Source: Syngnathus acus (Eukaryota; Chordata; Actinopteri; Syngnathiformes; Syngnathidae). From it: a stretch of DNA of 64,000 bases. Shown in pieces: positions 19,878-30,898 of this stretch (position 1 is the stretch's first letter; every line of letters begins with the position of its first letter). Made by a program: the position numbers and the translations under genes. The notes beneath the pieces were generated by a model, which saw nothing but the letters and a program-made list of their open reading frames with translations, ran no database searches and had not been told where the DNA came from. The stretch spans positions 267,219-331,218 of the forward strand of contig NW_023590221.1 of NCBI RefSeq assembly GCF_901709675.1, read 5' to 3'.

Positions 19878-20348
19878 CATGTCAAGAGAAGGGTAATTGA
19901 CAAACTCGTGGTCTGCACCCAGGGCACCGGACAGTTGTCAGGGACACTGCCTCCCGGTCGGCGAACCGTTGTGATAAGGATAAGCGCTTTCACACAACGT
20001 TGAGCTGTTACGACGTCTCCTCAACCCTGAGTACTCACCACTGATAAGGTAAGCAGAATACCTGCTACTAGAAGTCGAAATTCTGAAAATTGAAAGAGGA
20101 AATTTAAGAGGAGACTGTCGTTCAGATCAAATAAGGTGTGCAAGAAGCTAAGATACATACGGTGGATAAGTTTGGAACTTACGTGTGTAACGTGTACGGT
20201 AAAGTCAGGGACTTACGCGTACTAAGGATAGGTCAGGGACCTAGTGCTTCGTCGTGGCGGACAAGTTTTGCGGTGACGACCGTATTCAAATAGCTGGGGT
20301 GTTTTTGAGGTCCCCGAGGAGAAGTGAGGCCTCCTCAAAAAGTATCCG

Positions 20349-20615
20349 GTGGTAACAGTTCTTCCTGTGAGAGACCAGACCGCTAAAATATCCAAAATGA
20401 GCAACCAAATTGGGGGGAATGTGTGTGAGAGGAATGAATCGAGTGAGATTGAAGGAATGTATGCTGATGTGGAAGCACAAATCGTGAGTGGCATTGACCG
20501 AAAGAAAGTGGCAAAGAAGCTACATGAGAGATGGATTCGAATCCCTTTGTCTGTGTGTTCTGTGTTCGTGCGTAATCTCTGTAAAGTTTGTGTCAGTCTG
20601 TCGTCGTTCGTCTGA
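20349..20615 (+). pseudogene. ERV gag N-terminal fragment
   Basis: An open frame with a likely start at an internal ATG near 20397 encodes a hydrophilic matrix-like segment with an acidic centre and a KKVAKKLHERW stretch, where retroviral gag is expected after the leader. The frame is soon lost. A further gag-like piece (MFKKGGG region, about 20761-20830) lies in another frame. Assignment is by position and composition. Confidence 0.5.
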
Positions 20616-20626
20616 GCTCTGTGTGC

Positions 20627-20730
20627 GCGCTTTGTGTATTGGCGTGCGTGCGGATACGTGTGTGTATGTGCGGTTGTGTGCGCGCTCGGTGTGTGTGCGT
20701 TTATGTGCACACCCCGTGTGGGTGCGGCCG
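20627..20730 (+). repeat. TG-rich degenerate repeat
   Basis: GTGTGTGCG-type low-complexity sequence inside the ERV gag region. It probably explains the loss of frame there. Confidence 0.6.
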
Positions 20731-21278
20731 TGTGAGGAGGAAGACGCCACATATCAGAGAATGTTCAAGAAAGGAGGGGGATCGGTGGGCTCCAAGGCGT
20801 GGAATGGCGCTATACCGGCGGGGGTGGGGGCCAGCGGGACGCGCGGGCCTGGCCAGATCGTGGCGTCAACATTGATACGCTGACCCCCTACCCCCCCCCC
20901 CCCCCTCGTCCAGGGGCGCTGTGCCGAGGAGTCCGCAAAGGCGGGGCTGGGTCCCCCCGGGAGAGGTCAATGTCGAGGAGAACTGAGGCAAGACGAGGGG
21001 AGATCAAATGTTGATGAGCAAAGGGTGCATGACCAACAGCGAACGTGCTTGATTGAAACTGAAACATCACTGGTACTAATGTTTAACAGTTTGCAAATAG
21101 GCGAGAGAGGGGCATGCTTGCAATACTCATTAAAATACTAATGTATGTGTACCTGTGGGTCTTAGGAAAACAGTTGGGCAGTGGCAGCAGTGATTTATGC
21201 CAGGACGCTACACATTCGGCCCGAGACAGATAGAAAGAGGGAGTGAGAGAAGGAAGGGGGGCTAACTCGTAAATAAAA

Positions 21279-23042
21279 AGTCAAAGTCAAAGTCTGCTTT
21301 ATTGTCAATCTCTTCACATGCCAAGACACACAAAGAAATCGAAATTACGTTACCACTATCCCACGGTGACAAGACATAGTACACGACATACATACAAGCA
21401 AACAACACAAAATAAAAACAAGAAGGCACAAACAATGAATAATAAGAGTGATGAATAAATAATAAATAAACAAATAACACAATAAATAAGAGGAGCAAAA
21501 CGGAGCAAGTGTGCATACAGCAGACAGTCAGAATAAAGCGCAAAAGTACAGGACGCTACCCAGAAGGGGGGAGAGAGTTCAGGATCCTAACAGCCTGGAG
21601 TATGAAGCTGTTGGTGAGTCTGGTGGTGCGGGAGCGCAGGCACCTGTACCTCTTCCCAGAGGGCAGAAGATCGAACAAAGAGTGAGCGGGGTGACTCACA
21701 TCACTCACAATCGTGGTCGCCTTGCGGGTGAGACGGGAGGCGTAAATGTCCTTCAAGGAGGGGAGTGAAGCACCAATAATCTTACCAGCCGTGATCACTA
21801 TGCGCTGGAGGGCCTTCATGTTGTAGTCAGTGCAGCTACCACCCCAAACAGCAATACAACTGGAGAGGACGCTCCCAATGGTGCCACGGTAAAATGTAGT
21901 CATGACGGCCGGAGGAGCACACGCTCGCCTGAGTTTCTGCAGGAAGTACAGGCGACGCTGGGCCTTCTTCGCCAGTGATGCGGTGTTGGTGGACCAGGAG
22001 AGATCCTCACTGATGTGCACCCCCAGGAACCTGGTGCTGCTCACTCTCTCCACCACAGCACCGTCGATTGGTCAGCGGCAGGTGTTGGGTGTGACCCTTC
22101 CGGAAGTCAACAACAATCTCCTTGGTCTTGTTGACGTTCAGCAGGAGGTTGTTGTCCTTGCACCACGTGGTCAGAAGGTCAACCTCCAACCTGTATTGAG
22201 TCTCGTCGCCCTTGGTGATGAGACCCACCAGAGTCGTGTCGTCAGCAAATTTCACCATGCGGTTGGTGCTGTAGGTTGCAGCGCAGTCATGCGTCAGCAG
22301 GGTGAAGAGCAGCGGACTGAGCACGCAGCCTTGGGGGGCCCCCGTGCTCAGCGTGATGCTGGCGGAGATCTTGTCGCCAACACGTACCACCTGAGGTCTC
22401 TGACTGAGGAAGTCTAGTAGCCAGTTGCAGAGGTAGGTACTGAGGCCCAGCTTGGCGAGTTTGCAGATGAGTCGTTGTGGCACAATGGTGTTGAAGGCAG
22501 AACTGAAGTCCAGAAACAGCAATCTCACATATGAGTCCCTACTCTCCAGGTGGGTGAGGGCCGAGTGGAGGGCAGAGCAGATGGCATCCTCAGAGGACCG
22601 TTTGGCTCGGTACGCAAACTGGAAGGGGTCTATGGTGGGGGGTAGAATGGATCTGCTCCATGACAAGCCGCTCAAAGCACTTCATGATGATGGGCGTCAG
22701 TGCCACGGGGCGGTAGTCATTGAAGCAGGACGGGGCAGGTTTCTTCGGCACAGGTACGATGGTGGCAGCCTTGAAACACGAAGGGACGACGGCTTGCTGC
22801 AGGGAAATGTTGAAGATGTCCGTGAAGACACCCGTCAGCTCCCCAGCGCAGTCCTTCAGCGCTCGACCCGGGATGTTGTCAGGGCCCGCCGCCTTACGAG
22901 TGTTGATAGCGCTATCAGCAGAGAGGCACAGGGGTTGCTCTTGTGGAGGAGGAGGGGCCTTCAGCGGGCAAGTGCTGTCCTGAGCGTCGAAGCGAGCAAA
23001 GAAGCGATTGAGATCGTTGAGCAGACGGATGTCGCCCCCACA
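21279..23042 (-). mobile_element. CR1/L2-like LINE (family 3), 5'-truncated, nested in ERV
   Basis: The minus-strand LINE has a tail of TTTGAC units (plus strand AAGTCAAAGTCAAAGTC at about 21280) and an AATAAAG-type signal near 21300. The 5' end is cut at about 23042 within the linker before RT. Flanking TAAATAA motifs may be a target duplication. Confidence 0.85.
21556..23030 (-). pseudogene. Family 3 LINE reverse transcriptase
   Basis: From about 23030 downward the motifs read LNDLNRFFARFDA, a KAAGPDNIPG block, [35 protein letters not shown] (ORF 22675-22007), [30 protein letters not shown] and [10 protein letters not shown], the intact catalytic box. A frameshift near 22056 separates the C-terminal part ([13 protein letters not shown] to LFDLLPSGKRYR, ending 21556). 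The endonuclease is absent. Close to family 4 in motif detail. Confidence 0.85.
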
Positions 23043-23298
23043 GCTAATAAATAAATAATGAGGAAATATTGGGAGTAATCTGTTGGTCCTGTCTTTAAGA
23101 CCCTTTAAATGGTTTCCTGGTGTAGATAGGTTAGCAACACGAGAGATTTAGAGGTTCAAAAGAAAGACAATTAAAAGAAAATAACATTTTTGATTTGGAC
23201 AATTGCAGGCTAACAGGAGAATGTGGGAAAAGCAGAGAAGGTAGAGAAAACGGTGAAAATAGACGGCAAGGAATGAATACAAGGGCATTTACACATCT

Positions 23299-24012
23299 TT
23301 GCACGATGTGACACACCCGAGTGCCCCCACACTCGGAGTGACCAATGTTGAACCGCCGCCGTACGGCGACCCCGGAGTGATGGCTCCGGTGGTGACGTTG
23401 GGTGGCCGGCTGGTAATGGATGACGAGGGCGGAGGCGACAGGGCGGATCAGAGTATTGTGCAGCTGATTGAACAAGCAGTAAATAAAGAGAGGCGACGGG
23501 CCCGGGAGGGGGATGCATCCCGCGTAGTCACATCCACCCCCGGCCCGAGCCCTCAGCCGTCCAACGTGACAAAAGGAGAAAGCTGGCATAGACTTAGTGC
23601 CGAGAACGTGGCGAAAGTTGATCAAGCCGATGAGCAGCGTAGACAGGAAGCGCAGATGTTAAAATGGGCAATGGAGAAAGTGAGACTAGAAGACGCGAAG
23701 AGCGAGCGGAGACAGGAAGAGCATCCACAGTGGGACAGCAGCGAGGGTGAGGAAGAAGATGATGTTGTGATGCAACAGAGAAAAATGTTAGAATACGTGA
23801 ATCAGGACAGTAGAATGAAGCACAGGCAGGGAGAAAGAGAGACACGGAAAGAATACAATTTGCGGAGTGGTCAGGGACAGATGACGCAGGCCGAGGTGCA
23901 GAAAAATGAATTGATGTGTCCGCTGGTGACCACATCGGGCGGTCAGCACTACGAGCCCATGGTGCTCCGCGATGTGACCGCGATGATGGAAAAGACTTCA
24001 CAGAGGAGGTAA
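23299..24012 (+). pseudogene. ERV gag central fragment
   Basis: The 237-codon frame is proline-rich at first (PPPYGDPGV, a late-domain-like PPPY), then highly charged with a long E/R/K/Q-rich helical region (about residues 95-180), then NLRSGQGQMTQAEVQ. This is consistent with a retroviral gag matrix to capsid transition. It ends shortly before the nested LINE at 24055. Confidence 0.65.
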
Positions 24013-24054
24013 GGTGTGGCTGAACATATTTTTGGCTCTGATGAGTGGGCAGAG

Positions 24055-27000
24055 ATTCAAGATTCAAGATTCAAGAGTTTTTATTCGCCATGTTTGAGCG
24101 TGCCAAACAAGGAATTTGACTTTGGTAAAACACACCCTCTGTTCAACATATAGGTGACTAACAACACTCAGGACATGTGAATAATGGCAAAAACAGTGTA
24201 GACAAATTCAAAAGGTGTGAAGAGCAGGATGTTATTGCACAGTAATGCCTCTGAGACTCTATGAGTGGTGTGAGTTCATCAGAGCAACAGCCTGGGGGAA
24301 GAAGCTGTCTCGGTGTCTGCTGGTTTTGGCGTACCGAGCTCTATAACGCCGTCCGGAGGGGAGTAGTTCAAACAGACTGCAACCTGGGTTAGAAGGGTCT
24401 GTAGAGATGTTCCTTGCACGTTTCCTGGTCCTGGACAGGTACAAGTCTTGGATAGATGGGAGGTTGATTCCAATGATCTTTTCTGCAGTCCTGATTGTCC
24501 GTTGCAGTCTGTGCTTGTCTTGTTTGGAGGCTGATCCAAACCAGACAGTGATGGAGGTGCAGAGGACAGACTGGATGATGGCAGTGTAGAAGGTCTTCAG
24601 AAGCTCTCGCGGCAGGTTGAACTTCTTGAGCTGTCTCAGCAAGTACAGCCTCTGCTGGGCCTTCTTCCGGACAGAGTCTATGTGGCCGGTCCATTTCAGG
24701 TCCCGAGAGATTGTGGTTCCCAGGAACTTGAAGGTGTCTGTGGAGAGAATAGTATTACTGCGGATAGTGAGGGGTAAAAGTGGTGAAGGGTCTCGCCTGA
24801 AATCCACTGTCATCTCCACGGTCTTGAGCGGGTTCAGCTCCAGATGGTTTTGGTTGCACCAGTGGACCAGCCGCTCCACCTCCTGTCTGTACGCAGTCTC
24901 ATCACCGTCCTGGATCAGTCCGATGAGAGTGGTGTCGTCTGCATACTTCAGGAGCTTCACAGGAGAGTCATCTGAGGAGAAATCATTGGTGTAGAGAGAG
25001 AAGAGCAGTGGGGAGAGGACGCACCCCTGAGGGGCTCCAGTATTGGTGGTCCGGGTGTCAGATGTGATGCCCCCCAGCCTCACACGCTGTCTCCTGTTGG
25101 TCACGAAGCTGGTGATCCACTGACAGGTGGGGGCAGGCACCGCAAGCTGGATGAGCTTCTGTTGGAGGATGTCAGGAGCAATGGTGTTGAACGCCGAGCT
25201 GAAGTCCACGAACAGGATCCTGGCGTACGTTCCTGGGGTGTCCAGGTGGTGCAGGATGTAGTGCAGTCCCATGTTGACCGCATCATCCACTGACCTGTTT
25301 GCCCGGTAGGCAAACTGGAGGGGGTCAAGCAGGGGGCCCGTGACCTCCTTCAGGTGGTTCAGCACTAACCTCTCGAAAGATTTCATGACCACAGATGTCA
25401 GTGCGACGGGTCTATAGTCATTCAAACCTGTGATGGCGGGCTTCTTGGCCACTGGAACGATGGTGGAGCTCTTGAAGCACGAGGGCACCTCACACAGCTC
25501 CAGAGAACGGTTGAAGATCCGTGCAAAGGTGGGCGCCAGCTGTTCAGCGCAGACTTTCAAGCAGGAAGGTGACACGCCGTCTGGGCCCGGTGCCTTCCTG
25601 GTCTTTTGTCTGCGGAACATCTGGCGCACTTCCTCCTCGCGGACCTGGAGTGCGGGCGCGGCCTCTGCAAGAGAGAGAGTGGGTGACAACGATGATAGAG
25701 GTGTGGACAGAGCAGTTGTGGGGAGAGGTGAGTATGTAGATTGTGCTGCAGGAAGTCCCGTTGTGTGGGAGGACCGATCAAACCTGCAGTAGAACTTATT
25801 CAGCTGGTTAGCAAGCCTTGGGCTCTCCACAGGACGGGGGGTTCGTTTCTTGTAGCCCGTGATGCTCTGCAGACCTTTCCACACTGTTGAGGGATCAGGA
25901 TTGGCAGAGAGGTGTCTCTTCAGGTTCTCCCCGTAACACCTCTTGGCTTTCCTGACCTCTCGGTTCAGTGTGTTTCTGGTCTGCCTGAACAGGTCGCCGC
26001 TCCTGTAGGCCTCCTCCTTGACTTTGCGCAGCCTCCTGAGGTTCGGTGTAAACCAAGGTTTGGCGTTGTTGTACGTGCAGAAGGTCTTAGTCTGCACACA
26101 CAGATCCTCACAAAAACTGATGTATGATGTGACAGTGTCAGTGAGTTCATGCAAGTCTGAAGTTGCAGCTTCGAAAGCTCCCCAATCGGTGCAGTCAAAG
26201 CAGGCTTGGAGGTCCTGCCTTGACTCCACTGTCCACTTCCTCACAGTCCTCACCACAGGCTTAGAAGTTTTTAGTTTCTGCCTGTAGGCCGGGATCAGAT
26301 GAACTAGACAGTGGTCCGAGAGTCCTAAAGCTGCACGAGCCGCAGAGTGGTATGCATCCTTGATCACGGTGTAGCAGTGGTCCAGAGTCTGTGCCCCTCT
26401 GGTGGGACACGTTACGTGCTGTCTGTATCTGGGGAGTTCGTGTGCGAGGTTCGCCCTGTTAAGATCACCCAGAACAATGATTAGTGAGTTTGGTAGAAGT
26501 TTCTCCATGTCTGCTACCTGGTCAAGCCAGCATCTGCGTGGCTTCACTCGCACGTGCGTGTGGTGGGATGTAAACAGCCGCCATGACGATCGAGGAGAAC
26601 TCCCGTGGTGAATAGAACGGCCGGCAGTTTATGAAAAGTGTTTCTAGGAGAGGGCTGCAAAACTCTTTCAACACCGTGACATCAGTACACCAACGTTCAT
26701 TAATGTAGAAACAGAGACCACCTCCCTTTGATTTTCCGGAGAGCTCCGCGCTGCGATCTGCTCGCGTTAGCCTGAAGCCCGCTAGCTCAACGGCGTGGTG
26801 GGGCGTTCGTTCGCTGAGCCACGTTTCCACAAAGCACAGCGCGGCGGATCTGCTGAAGTCCGTGTTCCTTGAAGTGAGGAGCAGCAGTTCGTCCATCTTG
26901 TTCGCCAGGGAGCGGACATTCGCCAGATGAATTGACGGTAGGGCAGAACGGAACCCTCTCTGCCTCAGCCTTACGAGTGCTCCCGCTCGTTTTCCGCGCC

Positions 27001-27243
27001 GCCGTCGTCGTGCTAGCTTGTACAGCACCGCCGCTCCGGCTAGAATCTCCGACAAACAGTCTGAATCGAAGAGAACAGGAGAGAAAATACCAGAAGAAGA
27101 CTGTCCGATGTTTAACAGCGCTTCTCGAGTAAAGGTGATCCGGGATGGACAGCAGAGGACACAGAAAACACACAAAATAAGACAAATAAACAGAGAGCGA
27201 CTCACCGTGGCTGCCATCCGCGGCGCCATCATGACGTTTTTTT
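24055..27243 (-). mobile_element. Near-full-length family 2 LINE nested in ERV gag (TSD CAGAG)
   Basis: The insert is 3189 bp with CAGAG duplicated at 24050-24054 and 27244-27248. Its tail is a (TTGAATC)n repeat (plus strand 24055-24080). It begins just upstream of an ATG at 27232 and carries endonuclease and RT with only one obvious frame break. It is the best preserved member of this family here. Confidence 0.9.
24259..27232 (-). pseudogene. LINE endonuclease-reverse transcriptase with single frameshift
   Basis: The likely start is at 27232 (tandem ATGs). The N-terminus holds a hydrophobic segment (about 27200-27140) and an RRRRRGKR basic patch. Endonuclease follows with LANVRSLANKMDELL, ETWLSERTP, GKSKGGGLCFYIN, then after a frameshift at about 26525-26550 GDLNRANL and [17 protein letters not shown] has [65 protein letters not shown] and catalytic KYADDTTLIG. 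The C-terminal SLFELLPSGRRYRA is intact. One indel is the only visible lesion. Confidence 0.9.
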
Positions 27244-27268
27244 CAGAGCTGTACTCTCGGTGACATGC

Positions 27269-27880
27269 GCCAGATGTTGGCAGGAGCGTGCTCCCTGGTG
27301 CAGATGCAGGCGATTGAGGAAGCAGCAGGCACAGCGAGACTGGGGAGGGAGGTGCCCTTGCCACAAGTAGCAGCGCCCCTGTTTGAAAACATTAAATCGA
27401 CTTTCCCACAACCCACCGATTTGGCCCGATTTATGATGCGAAAATGTCACCAGCACAACATTATGTAACGTGTGGGGAGTTGGATTGAAACCACAGTTCG
27501 CCTTCCGGCTCTCTCGCCCGAGGCAGAGGTGCTCTTCTGGACGGTGCTGGTGGGTGGGCTGCCGCCAGATGTGAAGAAGCAGCTAATGTCAGACCCTGAC
27601 ATTCTGGTTTGTGCCGAAGCACGATTTAAACGTCATCTTTTGCATCACTGCAGAACGTTCACTGAGTCACATGCTAAAGTTGAGAACGAGACAGATGTTT
27701 TATCAAAACAGTTGTTGAAATTACAATTGGCAAAAATGCATGGTGAAGCTAAACAGTCCAAATCACAGAAAAAGGAAATGCAGATGACACAGGCTCCTCA
27801 GGTGGTGGGGCGCGGAAGGAGCCAGTTCCGGGGCGGATACAGAGGCCGGGGAGGGAGTGCACCCGCCTACCCGGGTAGGG
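27269..27880 (+). pseudogene. ERV gag capsid fragment
   Basis: It resumes after the LINE. Frame 27265-27468 encodes a capsid-like helical stretch ending in a stop (TAA, 27466-27468). The next frame (27472-27888) has WIETTVRLPALSPEAEVLFWTV and PPDVKKQLMSDP, like the capsid C-terminal domain of retroviral gag, then a K/Q-rich linker and an RGGYRGRGG RNA-binding-like segment. In-frame stop and frame changes make it inactive. Confidence 0.7.
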
Positions 27881-28123
27881 CGACATAAAAAACCCTACCC
27901 GCCCAACGCATGCTTCATCTGCGGCGAAACCGATCACTGGGCAAGAGGATGCCCACAATATCGGCCGCGTGGAGCCGCCCGCCCAGCCGGAGGCCCGCCA
28001 CACCAACAGCTCCATCTGGTGGACGACCCTGGCAACAGCCACAAACACACGGAGGTCAGTACTACCAACATGATGATCTCTGGAGTGGACAATTTGAATA
28101 GGGCCGCCCGGGGAGCCAGGTAA
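27857..28123 (+). pseudogene. ERV nucleocapsid zinc knuckle
   Basis: The frame contains CFICGETDHWARGC, a canonical C-X2-C-X4-H-X4-C retroviral knuckle at about 27908-27950, followed by a proline/arginine-rich tail. It overlaps the end of the preceding gag frame. Confidence 0.85.
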
Positions 28124-28143
28124 ACAGCGGCCCGGCGGAGCCA

Positions 28144-29367
28144 ATGCTTCATGTGACAGTGGAGGGGACACCTGTGCAGATGCTGGTGGACACAGGAGCA
28201 ACTTATTCATTAATAAACACTGCCTTAGCCGTATCCTCACTGTCAAATAAAACAACAACTTTAGTCGGCTTCTCGGGACAACCACGAACTGTGCCTTTTA
28301 CCAAGCCACTTGAGATGGTGATCACCCGGACGGGGTGTAGACTGTGGCACAAATACATTCATTCCACAGACACTCCAATCAATTTGGTGGGAAGGGATTT
28401 GCTGTCTGCCGTTGAGGCCAGAATCTTGTGTGGGCCAGAAGGGGTGATTATTCAATTTCCAGATGGCGTCAGCATCCCGTGCTCACAGCAGCTACAACAA
28501 CATGGCCAGTGGCTGATGGCGCCCCTACCAGCAGAAGCAGAAACTGCAACCACTTACTGGGCCAGGCTGGAGCCAGAGACCCCTGCTGGTGGCGGTGTGT
28601 TCTCAACCTACCTGCTGTGGAAACCCTGGATCTGCTCACTGGCGCCATACCACCCACCTGTTGATCCTTTGCATTGCACTCTATATTATGACCGAAAATG
28701 TGATGATGTATATCGGGATTTGTTTGAAGAAATTGAAGGGCGCATGTGGGATTTAACTTCATCAAGCATTTTAATTGGCAAAGAGGGAGTCGCAGCAACA
28801 ACTGAATTGACATCTGAACAAATGCAGTGGTTCAAAATGACAGAAAAAGGGGCACCACAAATTTCGCTGGCTCTTGCCCCGGGACACGAGGCCAGACAAT
28901 TGGGCTCAATGGTCAAGCGATTGTTGCGACAGACCGATTGGCGGAAAACTCACATTCCTAATTTATACTGGTCCGAGTCTCAGAACGCTTACCAAATTAA
29001 ACAACCCATGACAGACACAGGATTGCTGGAGATGAGGTTGGTATCTCGCACACACGGCAGGGAATTAACTGATCATGAGGACGCTGAAGTAATGCTTGTG
29101 GCCTTGCCCGACACCCTGTGGTCCCAGGGTCCATTTGATGTCGGGTTTTGTCACTCGGTGGCCCCTATTGATCTCCAAATGGATGAGACGCAGCCTATCA
29201 AACGGCCTCAATATCGTTGGCCGAAAGAGGCGGACCAAGGCTTGGAAGACACTCTGTGCGGCCTCTGGGACGCATGGGTGTTGGAAGTATCGTGTTCAGA
29301 ATGGAACACCCCGTTGAGGCCAGTCTCGCAACTCCGTCCGGCCCCAGAGTTTGTTCCGACAGGATGA
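28144..29367 (+). pseudogene. ERV protease and truncated pol
   Basis: The 407-codon open frame starts with a retroviral aspartic protease: catalytic LVDTGATYSLI (about 28187) and the flap/C-terminal NLVGRDLL (about 28384). A long linker of unclear role follows, then the beginning of RT, RPQYRWPKEADQGLEDTL and SEWNTPLRPV (about 29200-29320). There RT stops: palm, RNase H and integrase are deleted, and the frame closes at the env start, overlapping it by ATGA (29364-29367). Confidence 0.85.
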
Positions 29368-29645
29368 AGGTGTCCCTGTTTGGCCGGGTCCGTGACACGG
29401 CCAAGAGAGGGAGGTCAGGTGGAGTAGGAGTAGCAGAACGGAGGAAGAAAGAGGAGGGCCCGAAGGGGTTTTCGGAATTGCTATTAGTAGGAGTATTAAC
29501 CATAAGCTGTGTTTTTGTGTGGACATTGATGACAATTGATGAGACCATCCAGCTGAAAACGTCCCGGATTCAAATTTCACGACATCGCTGCGGAGAGAGA
29601 GTGGTTTGTGAAGCTGAGGTAAATACAACAGAAGAATTATCATGA
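29364..29645 (+). pseudogene. ERV env leader fragment
   Basis: Starting at the ATG that overlaps the pol stop, the frame has a basic cytoplasmic-side stretch and then a strongly hydrophobic segment (LLLVGVLTISCVFVWTL) compatible with a signal peptide or anchor, then a cysteine-containing start of the surface subunit. It ends at a stop at 29643-29645. The rest of the surface subunit (29646-29918) shows no open frame. Confidence 0.6.
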
Positions 29646-29918
29646 GAAGAGCGGTGGGTCTTGAGACAGAAATGCGACAATGCCAATTGGCAAAGGTGTT
29701 GTGAAAGTCCCAGGCCACAGGTAATTGTAGCATGTATGATGATGTGTTCCCAGTCGTAAGGAAGGAAAAAAGCAAACCCATTTTTGACAATCAAGTCACA
29801 AAGCAAAATTTGTCATGTTTGGTCCTCAATGGAACGGGTACAAGCATCGGCCAAGTTGACCAAACATGGTGTCAGGTGAATTTGAAACTAAACACGACAC
29901 ATCCTCTCTCTCGCGCCG

Positions 29919-30491
29919 ATGTGTGGTTGTGGTGATAATAAATTGTACGACCGCCTCCCGGCAAGCGCCTCGGGGGTGTGTGCGCTTGTCTCACTGATTA
30001 TGCCTGTGTTAGTTGTCCCCGTTGATTTCCAGAGCATCAACTGGAACGCGGAGCTCCCGTTGACAGGGCTATTGCGACGGGCACGGCGCGACCTACCGTC
30101 ACCATGGCTGAGCGAAAACGACCCAACATATATAGACGCCATCGGTGTGCCTAGGGGTGTCCCAGATAAGTACAAACCCGCCAATCAGGTATCCTCGGGA
30201 TTCGAAAGCATTTTGAGATGGGTCATCCCGAACAAAAATGTGGACCGAATCAATTATGTCCACTATAATGTACAGAGATTGGGAAATTATACCGCTCAAT
30301 CATTTGCGGCGGTCCATGAGCAACTTGCGGCTACTTCGCTCATGGCCTTTCAGAATCGTATCGCATTGGACATGTTATTAGCAAAAGAACAAGGCGTGTG
30401 CGGCATGTTCGGCGAATCTTGTTGCACTTTCGTTCCAAACAATAGATTGCCCCATTTCAGTACTGTTTTAGAAACCTTTACAGATGGTTAA
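29919..30491 (+). pseudogene. ERV env transmembrane-subunit fragment
   Basis: The 190-codon frame includes a furin-like RRARR site (about 30075), a heptad-like helical region, and near its end an immunosuppressive-domain-like stretch followed by C-X6-CC (CGMFGESCC, about 30400), the hallmark of gamma-type retroviral TM proteins. It stops at 30491 before any membrane anchor. It is a truncated relic; no intact envelope is encoded. Confidence 0.8.
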
Positions 30492-30803
30492 AATCCACAT
30501 AATAGTTATACGCGCATGTGTTCCGTGAGCGTTCCCCTTTCTGCCCCCTCCCTTTCTTTCTCCCGCCAAGCAGTCCATCGTGCCCCAACACAGGGCATGT
30601 TCCTCGTTAGTATTGTGGATAGTATCTCTACTTGTCGCGTGAAAGACCAGGGTTCAGTTATCAACCCAAGTGCGTTAACTTGTGTTTGCAGCAGAGTTAT
30701 TATATAGCTGCATTGGTTGTGCGTGCGTTTGAACTTAAGTGAGTGACCTGTAAGTTTTTCAAAATAAACTCAAACTTTTATCTGTAGCCAACTTCTACTA
30801 AAT
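30492..30803 (+). other. ERV 3' flank, no gene
   Basis: Pyrimidine-rich sequence with an AATAAA near 30765 and no open frame. It does not match the 5' LTR. The first 40 bases recur inverted at about 32545. Confidence 0.5.
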
Positions 30804-30898
30804 CAGTGGTCCCCAACCTGTTTTGCACCACGGACCGGTTACGTGTCAGAAATATTTTCGTGGACCGGCCTTTATATAAATAAATAATACATTTATAT
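30804..30898 (+). mobile_element. hAT 3-family terminal fragment
   Basis: It starts CAGTGGTCCCCAACCTG and follows the hAT 3 end (CACGGACCGGTTACGTGTCAG) for about 95 bp, then switches to the CGTATTTTTCGG repeat. No partner end with a matching 8-bp duplication was identified. Confidence 0.75.

Larger units (their letters stand above)
19279..30491 (+). mobile_element. Endogenous retrovirus, defective, split by two LINEs
   Basis: In plus-strand order: an LTR ending at 19856, a primer site, a leader, a gag start (about 20400), gag continuing after a LINE (23299-24012) and after a second LINE (27249-27880), a nucleocapsid knuckle, aspartic protease, the beginning of RT, then env leader and transmembrane remnants to 30491. 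Most of RT, RNase H and integrase are deleted and no 3' LTR was found. The 5' start of the LTR is uncertain. An old non-functional provirus. Confidence 0.85.

Noticed and set aside
20488-21014. Cysteine/arginine-rich open frames near 20.5-21.0 kb
   Set aside because: They fall in TG-rich and C-run low-complexity sequence within the ERV gag region and overlap on both strands.
27472-27888. Independent host RGG-box RNA-binding protein
   Set aside because: Position between capsid-like sequence and a retroviral zinc knuckle, followed by protease, identifies it as gag.
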